In this document: piece after piece, positions 32,651 through 38,886 of the stretch
Layout: each line of letters begins with the position of its first letter
Numbering within the stretch: position 1 is the first letter of the stretch
Assembly: GCA_964622305.1 (NCBI GenBank)
Contig: CAZUPR010000010.1
Coordinates: forward strand, 1 to 38,886
Direction: 5' to 3'
DNA: 38,886 nt
Source of the DNA: SKKY01 sp964622305
GTDB lineage: Bacteria > Bacillota > Peptococcia > Peptococcales > SKKY01
Notes under the pieces: model-generated
Database searches by the model: none
The model's input: the letters and a program-made list of their open reading frames with translations, nothing else
Told to the model about the DNA's origin: nothing
Made by a program: the position numbers and the translations under genes

Positions 32651-33244
32651 AGACAGGTGGACGCCCGGCAGATAAATATTGTGGCTTAGGTCTAGTAGGT
32701 TTTCCCAAAAAGCTACCGTTGGTCACCCTTCCGGCAGTTTCCTTTTAAAGCCTTCCCTGCTTGTCGCCAAAGGCAGAACTAGATCACCACTTAGGACCAC
32801 ACTTTAATCCCTGCCCGGTTATACCTTGCGGTAAATACTCTAGGGGTTTTCCCCGGCAGACAGAGCTCCTTTCTAGCCTCTTTTGCATTAACTAAGTTTC
32901 AAAACAATGAATGATAAAATGTGGCCACAGATTATCACCCACTTCGCTGCTTATCCGCTTAGAACGCTCAAGGCAGGCTACGCTACACCCGAGTTACCCC
33001 GGATGCAGGTTTAATCCCAAGCCATCCACCGCACTCTTAGTGCAATACACGAACTTGGGTCTCCACGAAAGCAGGGTCATCCCTGCATGCCCTTGCAGGT
33101 AGCCCTCCAATCTTAACTTCCAGCAACAACCCCAGACTGGGCGTCCAAAGCCACCACCAGAAACTTCATCGATGTGCCCTTTGACGGATTTTTAAGCCCG
33201 TCTTCAAAAGCAGATGCCTGACTAGAATAATATTCCACCTGTCT
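32651..33244 (-). ncRNA. ole: OLE RNA (ornate large extremophilic RNA)
   Basis: The 632-nt gap between the DUF212 gene and oapA holds a large, GC-rich, highly structured RNA and no protein-coding gene. Its ends pair exactly: AGACAGGTGG (33235-33244) with CCACCTGTCT (32651-32660). Just inside, GGACGCCC (33139-33146) pairs with GGGCGTCC (32659-32666). Internal hairpins include GCAGGG-AUGA-CCCUGC (33071-33086) and GGGG-AAAA-CCCC near 32845-32857. The length of about 594 nt, the context between ispA and dxs, and the adjacent OapA all agree with OLE RNA. OLE forms a membrane-associated ribonucleoprotein with OapA, OapB and OapC in B. halodurans and is tied to tolerance of ethanol, cold and Mg2+ stress. 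It is probably co-transcribed with oapA-dxs. Confidence 0.9.
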
Positions 33245-33254
33245 TTATACTTAT

Positions 33255-33283
33255 ATAATATCACGCCATAAATATTGCAACAA
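33255..33283 (-). promoter_or_regulatory. Candidate promoter for OLE RNA
   Basis: On the minus strand an extended -10, TGA-TATTAT (hexamer 33255-33260), lies 17 nt downstream of TTGTTG (33278-33283). Transcription would start near 33248, just before the 5' arm of the OLE terminal helix. The TG of the extended -10 is part of the DUF212 stop codon. Confidence 0.5.
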
Positions 33284-33716
33284 GTAGGCCTAAAACTGCA
33301 CCGGCAAAAACCTCTACTGGCGAGTGGCCGATCAGCTCTTTAAGCCTTTCTTTTTTAAAGGTATGTTCCTTACTGTAAAGATCATGAATTATTTTATTGA
33401 GTACGGCTGCCTGCTTGCCGGCTGAGCGTCTGACTCCGGCGGCATCGTACATAACAACAGCCATAAAAGAAAAGGCCAGGGCAAATTCAGTCGAATTAAG
33501 GCCATGCTCAAAGGCAATTGCCGCAGCCAAAGAAGTTACAAAAGCTGAGTGAGAACTGGGCATACCACCAGCACCGACAATTCTTGTAAAATCTACCTTT
33601 TTGTAGCGAATCTTATCAATAACCATCTTCATACTTTGGGCCAAAAGCCAGGCCACCATGGTAGTTATAATTATATGATTTTCAAAAAAATCTGTTAGTC
33701 TAAAATTTTCTATCAT
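33261..33716 (-). CDS. Divergent PAP2-family membrane protein (DUF212, YuiD-like)
   Basis: This 151-residue polytopic protein belongs to the DUF212 family. The hallmark GAGGMPSSHSAFVTSL corresponds to the SGH motif of PAP2 phosphatases, and YDAAGVRRSAGKQA and LKELIGHSPVEVFAGA follow in the usual order. About four hydrophobic segments are visible. True PAP2 enzymes remove phosphate from lipid or isoprenoid phosphates; activity in DUF212 members is not established. It starts directly after the ispA stop codon, and its own stop overlaps the OLE promoter. Placement between ispA and dxs invites a role in isoprenoid-phosphate handling, but that is inference. Confidence 0.85.
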   Translation of the reverse strand: MIENFRLTDFFENHIIITTMVAWLLAQSMKMVIDKIRYKKVDFTRIVGAGGMPSSHSAFVTSLAAAIAFEHGLNSTEFALAFSFMAVVMYDAAGVRRSAGKQAAVLNKIIHDLYSKEHTFKKERLKELIGHSPVEVFAGAVLGLLVAIFMA

Positions 33717-34616
33717 TTAGCTATTCCTGCTCAAAATATAATCAGCTAAAATTTCTAGCCCCTGACAATCCTTGTCAAGTTTCTTTAAAAAGGCCTTGGC
33801 GTCCTTAATAGCTTTTTCAGCCATAAGTTCTGACTCTTCCAGGCCATAAATGCTGGGCCAGGTCAGCTTGTTTTTCTCCTGATCGCTGCCCTTGTCCTTG
33901 CCCAGAGCAGCTTCATCACCCTTTATGTCCAAAATATCATCTGTAATCTGAAAGGCAAGGCCAATCTTCTCGGCGTAGCCAGAGATATAAAATAGCTCTT
34001 CTTTACTGGCTCCACCGATTAGAGCCCCACTCCTTAGAGAGGCACTAATCAGCTCTCCGGTCTTGTGACTATGAATATAATGCAAGACCGACTCTTCCTT
34101 TTTTGGAGAATCTTCAGATATTATATCTACAACCTGCCCGCCTATCATACCCATGCTGCCTACAGCTCTGGCTATTTCAAGATTGACTTTTATTCTTCTT
34201 TTTTGCTTTTCCGGGTCTTCTTCCCGTAAGCTCTCATTGGCTAAAATTTCAAAAGCCTGAGTTAAGAGAGCATCTCCAGCCAGAATTGCCATAGCATTAC
34301 CAAAAACAATATGATTAGTTGGCAAACCCCGGCGTAAGGAATCATTGTCCAGATCAGGGTGATCATCATGAATAAGTGAATATGTGTGAATTAATTCAAG
34401 AGCTGAGGCGGTCCTTGCCAGTTCTTCTCTCTTGGCACCAAATATTTCGCCAGCCATGAGGCAAAGCATGGGACGTAATCTTTTGCCCCCTGCAAAAACA
34501 CTATAACGCATAGCCTTGTGTATTATTTGAGGAGGCTGGCTTTCAGCCACCAAAACTTCTTCTAAACTTTTATCAATAAAATCTACATATTTATTTGCCA
34601 GCTCTTTAAATTCCAT
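33717..34616 (-). CDS. ispA: Farnesyl/geranyl diphosphate synthase (short-chain trans-prenyltransferase)
   Basis: IspA adds isopentenyl diphosphate units to make geranyl and farnesyl diphosphate. The protein (about 299 residues) has the first aspartate-rich motif DDHPDLDND, the second motif DDILD, the GGKRLRP substrate site and the HTYSLIHDD helix. I use the ATG at 34616, six nt after AGGGTG and immediately after the xseB stop. An in-frame GTG at 34625 is upstream of that site. xseA-xseB-ispA-dxs is the standard Firmicutes order. Confidence 0.95.
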   Translation of the reverse strand: MEFKELANKYVDFIDKSLEEVLVAESQPPQIIHKAMRYSVFAGGKRLRPMLCLMAGEIFGAKREELARTASALELIHTYSLIHDDHPDLDNDSLRRGLPTNHIVFGNAMAILAGDALLTQAFEILANESLREEDPEKQKRRIKVNLEIARAVGSMGMIGGQVVDIISEDSPKKEESVLHYIHSHKTGELISASLRSGALIGGASKEELFYISGYAEKIGLAFQITDDILDIKGDEAALGKDKGSDQEKNKLTWPSIYGLEESELMAEKAIKDAKAFLKKLDKDCQGLEILADYILSRNS

Positions 34617-34617
34617 C

Positions 34618-34839
34618 TTATTCACCCTTTAACTCAGAAAAATCTTTTAGCTCTTCATCAATAAGAATTTTTACTGATTCCTCAGCCTTGGCTAATTCAT
34701 TTTTACATTTCTTAATAATTTCGACTCCTTGACTAAAATATTCCAAACTTTCAGCCAGTTCAACATCTCCAGCCTCTAAATTAGCAATAAGTTCTTCTAG
34801 TTTATCCATGGACTCTTCAAAAGTTAATTTTTTAGTCAT
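34618..34839 (-). CDS. xseB: Exodeoxyribonuclease VII small subunit
   Basis: The 73-residue product (MTKKLTFEESMDKLEELIANLE...) is the helical small subunit of ExoVII, which cuts single-stranded DNA into oligonucleotides. The LEAGDVELAESLEYFSQGVE motif is typical. I use the ATG at 34839, which overlaps the xseA stop as ATGA and lies four nt after GAGGG. The longer frame from 34866 runs deep into xseA. Confidence 0.93.
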   Translation of the reverse strand: MTKKLTFEESMDKLEELIANLEAGDVELAESLEYFSQGVEIIKKCKNELAKAEESVKILIDEELKDFSELKGE

Positions 34840-36038
34840 TTTTCCCTCACCCCTGTAACCTGACAAAGCAGCTCTCCCTGGGAAAGCTTAACTTTAATCT
34901 TATCTTTCTCTCTAACCTGCCCTGCCTCTTTAAGCAATTTATTGTCCTCGGAAAAAACTATGGAATAACCCCTTGAAAGTGTTTTTAAGGGACTTAAAAG
35001 ATCTATTTTCCCAGCTGCCTCTTCTATACGGGCCCTTTTTTCCTTAAGAATCGTTTCTTCCCTGGAAAGAAATTTCTCACGCAGATACTCTAAGCGCAAA
35101 TTTTTTGTTTCCCAGATTTTCTCCGGGTTTTGAAAGATCCTTTTTTGCAAGATATGAAAGAGCCTCTTGTTTTTTTCCCTCAGCTTGTTATCCATTGCCT
35201 GCAGTATTCTGCGTTCCTTCTGCCAGAGATTTATTTGCAAATCTTCCTTGTCTGGTACTGCTATTTCGGCTGCCATAGAAGGAGTTGCGGCCCTTAAATC
35301 CGCCACAAAATCGGCCAGGGTAAAATCAGTCTCATGACCCACTGCCGAAATAAGGGGAATGGGACTCTGGGCAATCTTCCTTACTACTTCTTCTTCATTA
35401 AAGGACCAAAGCTCTTCAATTGACCCGCCACCTCTGCCAAGAATAATCAAATCTGGCGTATGTTGCCAAGCTTGATCAAGGGCCTTGCAAATTGACTGGG
35501 CAGAGCCAGTGCCCTGTACCTGAGCAGGCAGGAGGATAATTTCTGTTGAAGGCATTCTCCTCTTAATTACTGTTATCATATCCCTTACTGCCGCCCCTGT
35601 TGGTGAAGTAATGAGGGCAATCTTAGATGGAAAAGAAGGTAGAATTTTTTTTCTCTCTGGAGCAAAAAGTCCTTCTTCTTCCAGCTTTTTCTTTAATTTT
35701 TCATACTTTTCATAAAGGTCGCCGATTCCATCTTCAAGCATTTCCTGAACATAGAGCTGGTACTGCCCACCCTTTTCATATAAAGAGATATTTCCCATAA
35801 GGACAACCCTTTGGCCATTGGCTGGTTCAAAACGAACCCTGCCAGCCCGGGATCTAAACATAACACAGCGAATAGAACCACTCTCATCCTTGATGGTAAA
35901 GTACATATGGCCCGATGAATGATGTGTAAAGTTAGATATCTCGCCTTTTAGCCAAAAGGATGAAAGAAGCTGGTCATTTTCCAGCAGGTTTTTTATATAT
36001 CTGTTTACTTCTTCGACTGTAAAAATTTCCTGGGCCAT
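34836..36038 (-). CDS. xseA: Exodeoxyribonuclease VII large subunit
   Basis: XseA is the catalytic and DNA-binding subunit of ExoVII. The 400-residue protein has an N-terminal OB fold (WLKGEISNFTHHSSGHMYFTIKD), the catalytic region with ITSPTGAAVRDMI, GRGGGSIEELWSFNEEEV and SAVGHETDFTLADFVADLRA, and a coiled-coil tail that recruits XseB. It is 29 nt downstream of nfnB. Confidence 0.95.
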   Translation of the reverse strand: MAQEIFTVEEVNRYIKNLLENDQLLSSFWLKGEISNFTHHSSGHMYFTIKDESGSIRCVMFRSRAGRVRFEPANGQRVVLMGNISLYEKGGQYQLYVQEMLEDGIGDLYEKYEKLKKKLEEEGLFAPERKKILPSFPSKIALITSPTGAAVRDMITVIKRRMPSTEIILLPAQVQGTGSAQSICKALDQAWQHTPDLIILGRGGGSIEELWSFNEEEVVRKIAQSPIPLISAVGHETDFTLADFVADLRAATPSMAAEIAVPDKEDLQINLWQKERRILQAMDNKLREKNKRLFHILQKRIFQNPEKIWETKNLRLEYLREKFLSREETILKEKRARIEEAAGKIDLLSPLKTLSRGYSIVFSEDNKLLKEAGQVREKDKIKVKLSQGELLCQVTGVREK

Positions 36039-36067
36039 TTTATCAACCTTACTTCTTTATTAATTTC

Positions 36068-37465
36068 TTATTTCTTTTTTTCTTTTATATATTCATCTAT
36101 CGCTCTGGCAGCCTTCTTACCTGCTCCCATAGCCAAAATTACTGTCGCTGCACCGGTTACTATATCTCCACCGGCAAAAACTCCTGGCAGAGAGGTCTGA
36201 CCACTTTCCTCATCAGCCTTAATTGTTCCTCTTTTATTAAGTTCAAGACCCGGTGTTGTTTTAGTTACCAGAGGGTTAGGACCCTGACCAATTGCCATTA
36301 CAACAGTATCAATATCCATATCAAATTCTGACCCTGGAATCTCAACAGGCCTTTGTCTGCCTGATTCATCTGCTTCCCCCAGCTCATATCTGACACATCT
36401 GAGTTTGCTTACAGCGCCTTCTTCATCGCCGATGATTTCCACAGGGCTAACCAAAAGTTCAAATTTAACGCCTTCTTCCTCAGCGTGTTCAATTTCTTCC
36501 ACTCTGGCTGGCATTTCATTCCTGGATCTTCTGTAAACAATATATGATTCTTCAGCTCCAAGACGCAATGCTGTTCTGGCTGCATCCATAGCCACGTTTC
36601 CGGCTCCAACAACAGCAACTCTTTTACCAACCTTAATCGGGGTGTCTGCATGGGGAAATTCATAAGCCTTCATTAAATTTGTTCTGGTTAAGAACTCGTT
36701 GGCCGAATAAACACCATTTAAGTTTTCGCCTGGAATATCCATAAAGTAAGGAAGGCCGGCTCCTGTTGAAATATAGACGGCATCATAACCGTCAGCCAAA
36801 AGCTCCTCTACTGTAAAGAGCTTACCTATAACCTGGCCTGTCTTAATGGTAACTCCAGCTTCCTCTATCTGAGCAATCTCTTTCCTAACAATTTCTTTGG
36901 GCAGCCTGAATTCAGGAATCCCATAAACCAAAACTCCGCCGGGAATATGTAAGGCTTCATAAACAGTAACTTCATGCCCCATCTTGGCTAAATCGCCGGC
37001 ACAGCTTAGGCCAGAAGGACCCCCGCCAATAACAGCCACCTTACCAAGTTTTTCTTTTTCTTCTATTTCTTCCTCGATCATATTTTTTCTGGCCCAGTCA
37101 GCCACATATCTTTCCAGTCGGCCGATAGCAATAGGTGATCCTGTTTTTGCTAAAATACAGGAGGCCTCACACTGAACTTCCTGAGGGCAGACACGGCCAC
37201 AAACTGCTGGCAGATTATTTTTATTTTTTAAAATTTTATATGCTTCCGGGATATCACCCTTAACTATTTCTTGAATGAAGTCCGGGATGGAAATTTCCAC
37301 CGGGCAGCCTGGCACGCAAAATCTCTGTTTACAGTTCAGGCAGCGTTTAGCTTCTTCCAGGGCCATCTCATCACTGTAACCCAAGGCAACTTCGTCAAAA
37401 TTTTTACTTCTAAGCTCTGCGTCCTGTAAAGGCATTTCCTGTCTCTTAGCTAGTTTTTTTGACAT
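36068..37465 (-). CDS. nfnB: NADH-dependent ferredoxin:NADP+ oxidoreductase large subunit (NfnB; GltD-like)
   Basis: The protein (about 465 residues) has an N-terminal 4Fe-4S cysteine region (CLNCKQRFCVPGCPV and CGRVCPQEVQCEASC), an FAD-binding GGGPSGLSCAGDLA and an NADPH-binding VVGAGNVAMDAARTALRLG. On its own it resembles the glutamate synthase small subunit. Its coupling to a ferredoxin-NADP reductase-like gene and the absence of a glutamate synthase large subunit nearby identify the electron-bifurcating NfnAB. The better start is the ATG at 37465, 9 nt after GGAGG; an ATG at 37471 is only 3 nt from it. It overlaps nfnA by 16 nt. Confidence 0.88.
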   Translation of the reverse strand: MSKKLAKRQEMPLQDAELRSKNFDEVALGYSDEMALEEAKRCLNCKQRFCVPGCPVEISIPDFIQEIVKGDIPEAYKILKNKNNLPAVCGRVCPQEVQCEASCILAKTGSPIAIGRLERYVADWARKNMIEEEIEEKEKLGKVAVIGGGPSGLSCAGDLAKMGHEVTVYEALHIPGGVLVYGIPEFRLPKEIVRKEIAQIEEAGVTIKTGQVIGKLFTVEELLADGYDAVYISTGAGLPYFMDIPGENLNGVYSANEFLTRTNLMKAYEFPHADTPIKVGKRVAVVGAGNVAMDAARTALRLGAEESYIVYRRSRNEMPARVEEIEHAEEEGVKFELLVSPVEIIGDEEGAVSKLRCVRYELGEADESGRQRPVEIPGSEFDMDIDTVVMAIGQGPNPLVTKTTPGLELNKRGTIKADEESGQTSLPGVFAGGDIVTGAATVILAMGAGKKAARAIDEYIKEKKK

Positions 37466-38307
37466 TTGCATCCACCTCCATGGTCATGATGATGTTGGTG
37501 TCTATGTTCAAGAGCAGCTTTTTCTTCATTTTTATAATAAGCCAGCCTTCTTGCAGCCAAATCAAAATCTATCAAATGACCGTCAAACTCTGGTCCATCT
37601 ACACAGGCAAACTTGGTTTCATTACCAACAGAAACACGGCAGGCGCCGCACATACCAGTACCATCAACCATAACCGGGTTCATACTGACAATTGTTTTTA
37701 CCTTATCTCTGGTCAGATTGCTGACAGCTCTCATCATTGGAACTGGCCCAATAGCCCATACTCTGTTTATTTCTTCTTTTTCCATGACTTGTCCCAAAAT
37801 GTCTGTTACAAAGCCCTTTTGCCCCTTAGAGCCATCATCAGTAGCTATATAAAATTCATCACTGATCTCATCCATCTTGTCTTCCCACATTAAGAGTTTT
37901 TCATTTCTGGCACCAATAATGCTAATTACCTTATTACCAGCTGCCTTAAGAGCTCTTGCCACAGGATAGATTGGAGCTATACCAACCCCGCCACCAATCA
38001 TTACTACTGTCCCATAATTTTCGATTACACTTGCTTCTCCAAGCGGACCAGTAAAGTCATCAACATAATCGCCAACTTCCAATTGGGCAATTTTCTCTGT
38101 TGAAACACCGATGGGTGCAAAAACAATGGTTACTGATCCTTCTTCAGCATCAAAATCAGCTACTGTAAGGGGAATTCTTTCTCCTTCTTCCGATACTTTA
38201 ATTATCAGAAAGTGCCCTGGCTGAGCTTTTTTAGCAAAATCCGGAGCCTCTATTTTCATTTCATAAAGACCCTCACATAAGACTTTCTTTTCTAGCACCT
38301 TATACAA
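37450..38307 (-). CDS. nfnA: NADH-dependent ferredoxin:NADP+ oxidoreductase small subunit (NfnA), with His-rich tail
   Basis: NfnA carries FAD and a 2Fe-2S centre and couples NADH, ferredoxin and NADPH with NfnB in the cytoplasm. The 285-residue protein has a FAD-binding barrel (ERIPLTVADFD), the NAD-binding GGGVGIAPIYPVARAL, and a PyrK-type 2Fe-2S site (MCGACRVSV ... FACVDGPEFDG). The last ~20 residues (EHRHQHHHDHGGGCKCQKN) form an unusual histidine/cysteine-rich tail that may bind metal. The GGA-GGT-GGA glycine codons of that tail double as the nfnB Shine-Dalgarno site. A sulfide dehydrogenase-type annotation (SudB/SudA) is the alternative. Confidence 0.88.
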   Translation of the reverse strand: MYKVLEKKVLCEGLYEMKIEAPDFAKKAQPGHFLIIKVSEEGERIPLTVADFDAEEGSVTIVFAPIGVSTEKIAQLEVGDYVDDFTGPLGEASVIENYGTVVMIGGGVGIAPIYPVARALKAAGNKVISIIGARNEKLLMWEDKMDEISDEFYIATDDGSKGQKGFVTDILGQVMEKEEINRVWAIGPVPMMRAVSNLTRDKVKTIVSMNPVMVDGTGMCGACRVSVGNETKFACVDGPEFDGHLIDFDLAARRLAYYKNEEKAALEHRHQHHHDHGGGCKCQKN

Positions 38308-38319
38308 AATATCTCCCCC

Positions 38320-38724
38320 TTAATTATTTAGATCTAGCTCTTTAATTACCTGAGCCAGAATTCCATTAATAAATTTATAGGCATCTTCTGAGCTGTAAGT
38401 TTTGGATAATTCTACTGCCTCATTGACACTAACTTTATATGGAGTTTTCTCAGAGAATAAAATTTCATAAATAGCAATCCTAAGTATGTTTCTGTCTATA
38501 TTGGAAAATCGCTTTAGGTCCCAGTCTTTGGAGTATTTTTGAATCTTCTCATCTATCGTCTTTAGATTTTCCATAACTCCCTCAACTAATCTTTGGGACA
38601 TGGCTGCCGGAGCTAAACCATCCTCTGCAAACCTGTCTAACAAAGCCCTTAAAGGATCAACCTCTGTTAAATCCATTTGATAAAGGGCCGTCATGGCTCT
38701 TTCCCTTGCTTCTCTTTTATTCAC
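38320..38724 (-). CDS. nusB: Transcription antitermination protein NusB
   Basis: NusB binds boxA RNA with S10 in rRNA antitermination. The 134-residue product (MNKREARERAMTALYQMDL...) has the typical NKREAREKALQALYQ-type opening and the C-terminal VSVNEAVELSKTYSSEDAYKFINGIL. I use the GTG at 38724, 7 nt after AGGAG. The in-frame TTG at 38742 falls inside the T-run of the preceding terminator and precedes the ribosome-binding site. No clear promoter is visible between that terminator and the gene. Confidence 0.95.
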   Translation of the reverse strand: MNKREARERAMTALYQMDLTEVDPLRALLDRFAEDGLAPAAMSQRLVEGVMENLKTIDEKIQKYSKDWDLKRFSNIDRNILRIAIYEILFSEKTPYKVSVNEAVELSKTYSSEDAYKFINGILAQVIKELDLNN

Positions 38725-38740
38725 TCTTTCACTCCTATTC

Positions 38741-38769
38741 AAAAAAAGCCCTTTTTTTACAAAAAGGGC
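38741..38769 (-). terminator. Intrinsic terminator between the Asp23-family gene and nusB
   Basis: On the minus strand GCCC plus a T-run pairs with an A-run plus GGGC (arms 38761-38769 and 38748-38756), followed by seven Ts. It ends only ~17 nt before the nusB start, so nusB is transcribed either by read-through or from a promoter I cannot see. Confidence 0.75.
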
Positions 38770-38805
38770 AAATTCAACTTTGAAATATTAATCTCTCTCT
38801 GTGCA

Positions 38806-38886
38806 TTAAAACTCTACTTCTAAGACATTGACATCAACGCAGGCAACTTTTATCTTAAAAAATTCTTCTATTTCTTCTTTGAGTTT
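38806..38886 (-). CDS. Asp23/Gls24-family envelope stress protein, C-terminal end (partial)
   Basis: The last 26 codons and TAA of a gene run in from the window edge. They encode KLKEEIEEFFKIKVACVDVNVLEVEF. The V-x-x-V-D-V-N-V-x-x-V-x-F ending matches Asp23 (DUF322, YqhY/YloU) proteins, and YqhY is encoded directly upstream of nusB in Bacillus. The gene's 5' part lies outside the window. Confidence 0.7.
   Translation of the reverse strand, partial: KLKEEIEEFFKIKVACVDVNVLEVEF

Noticed and set aside
32911..33102. 63-codon plus-strand frame inside the OLE RNA region
   Set aside because: It runs antisense to a strongly base-paired RNA, has no Shine-Dalgarno site and resembles no protein; the RNA explains the sequence.
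32640..33250. RNase P RNA or group II intron as the identity of this structured region
   Set aside because: The conserved RNase P core blocks and the intron domain V hairpin/intron-encoded protein are absent, whereas length, end-pairing and the OapA/dxs neighbours fit OLE.
36068..37465. Glutamate synthase small subunit (GltD) as the identity
   Set aside because: There is no glutamate synthase large subunit next to it, and it overlaps an NfnA-type ferredoxin/NAD reductase gene, so NfnB is the better call.
1..38886. Mobile elements, phage genes, CRISPR arrays, tRNA or rRNA genes
   Set aside because: No transposase or phage-like proteins, no regularly spaced direct repeats and no tRNA/rRNA-like segments were seen; the window is a conserved chromosomal core region.

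Overview
The window comes from a low-GC, Gram-positive-type anaerobe. The gene order matches the classic Firmicutes nusB-xseAB-ispA-dxs-tlyA-argR-recN and rimP-nusA-infB-rbfA-truB-rpsO-pnp clusters. Start codons and Shine-Dalgarno sites are of Firmicutes type. There is a GatCAB amidotransferase, and a two-gene NfnAB ferredoxin/NADH/NADP transhydrogenase typical of anaerobes. An OLE RNA with its OapA partner points to the extremophilic or anaerobic clostridia-like lineages. My guess is Halanaerobiales or a relative, but I cannot confirm the genus from sequence alone. Every supportable gene lies on the minus strand, so transcription runs from high to low coordinates. There are no insertion sequences, tRNAs, rRNAs or CRISPR arrays.

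Following transcription: (1) 38886-23926 starts with the 3' end of an Asp23-family gene and a terminator. It continues with nusB, nfnA, nfnB, xseA, xseB, ispA, a DUF212/PAP2-like membrane protein, the large structured OLE RNA (32651-33244), oapA, dxs, tlyA, a membrane-anchored PD-(D/E)XK-like protein, a cytosolic 5'-nucleotidase, nadK, mnmM, argR and recN. Most junctions overlap or nearly touch. (2) 23829-15962 is the translation/RNA block: rimP, nusA, rnpM (ylxR), ylxQ, infB, rbfA, nrnA and a fused truB-ribF gene. (3) 15993-13075 has a perfect-consensus promoter feeding rpsO, pnp and an all-alpha dUTPase. (4) 13078-10010 is a lysine-riboswitch-controlled dapB-asd-dapA operon whose promoter sits at the end of the dUTPase gene. 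(5) 9989-9551 is a stretch without a protein-coding gene. It carries a strong promoter, a purine-rich transcript of about 375 nt that I cannot assign to a family, and a strong terminator. (6) 9549-14 holds pcrA, ligA, gatC, gatA, gatB, a membrane-anchored remnant of an amidohydrolase domain, and rlmD.

The most interesting elements are the OLE RNA/OapA pair embedded between ispA and dxs, the independent unassigned RNA between dapA and pcrA, the TruB-RibF fusion, and the amidohydrolase-derived membrane protein beside the GatCAB genes. OLE RNA itself is a known but poorly understood large RNA. The terminal helices shown here (10 bp and 8 bp pairings bringing the ends of about 594 nt together) can be read directly from the sequence.
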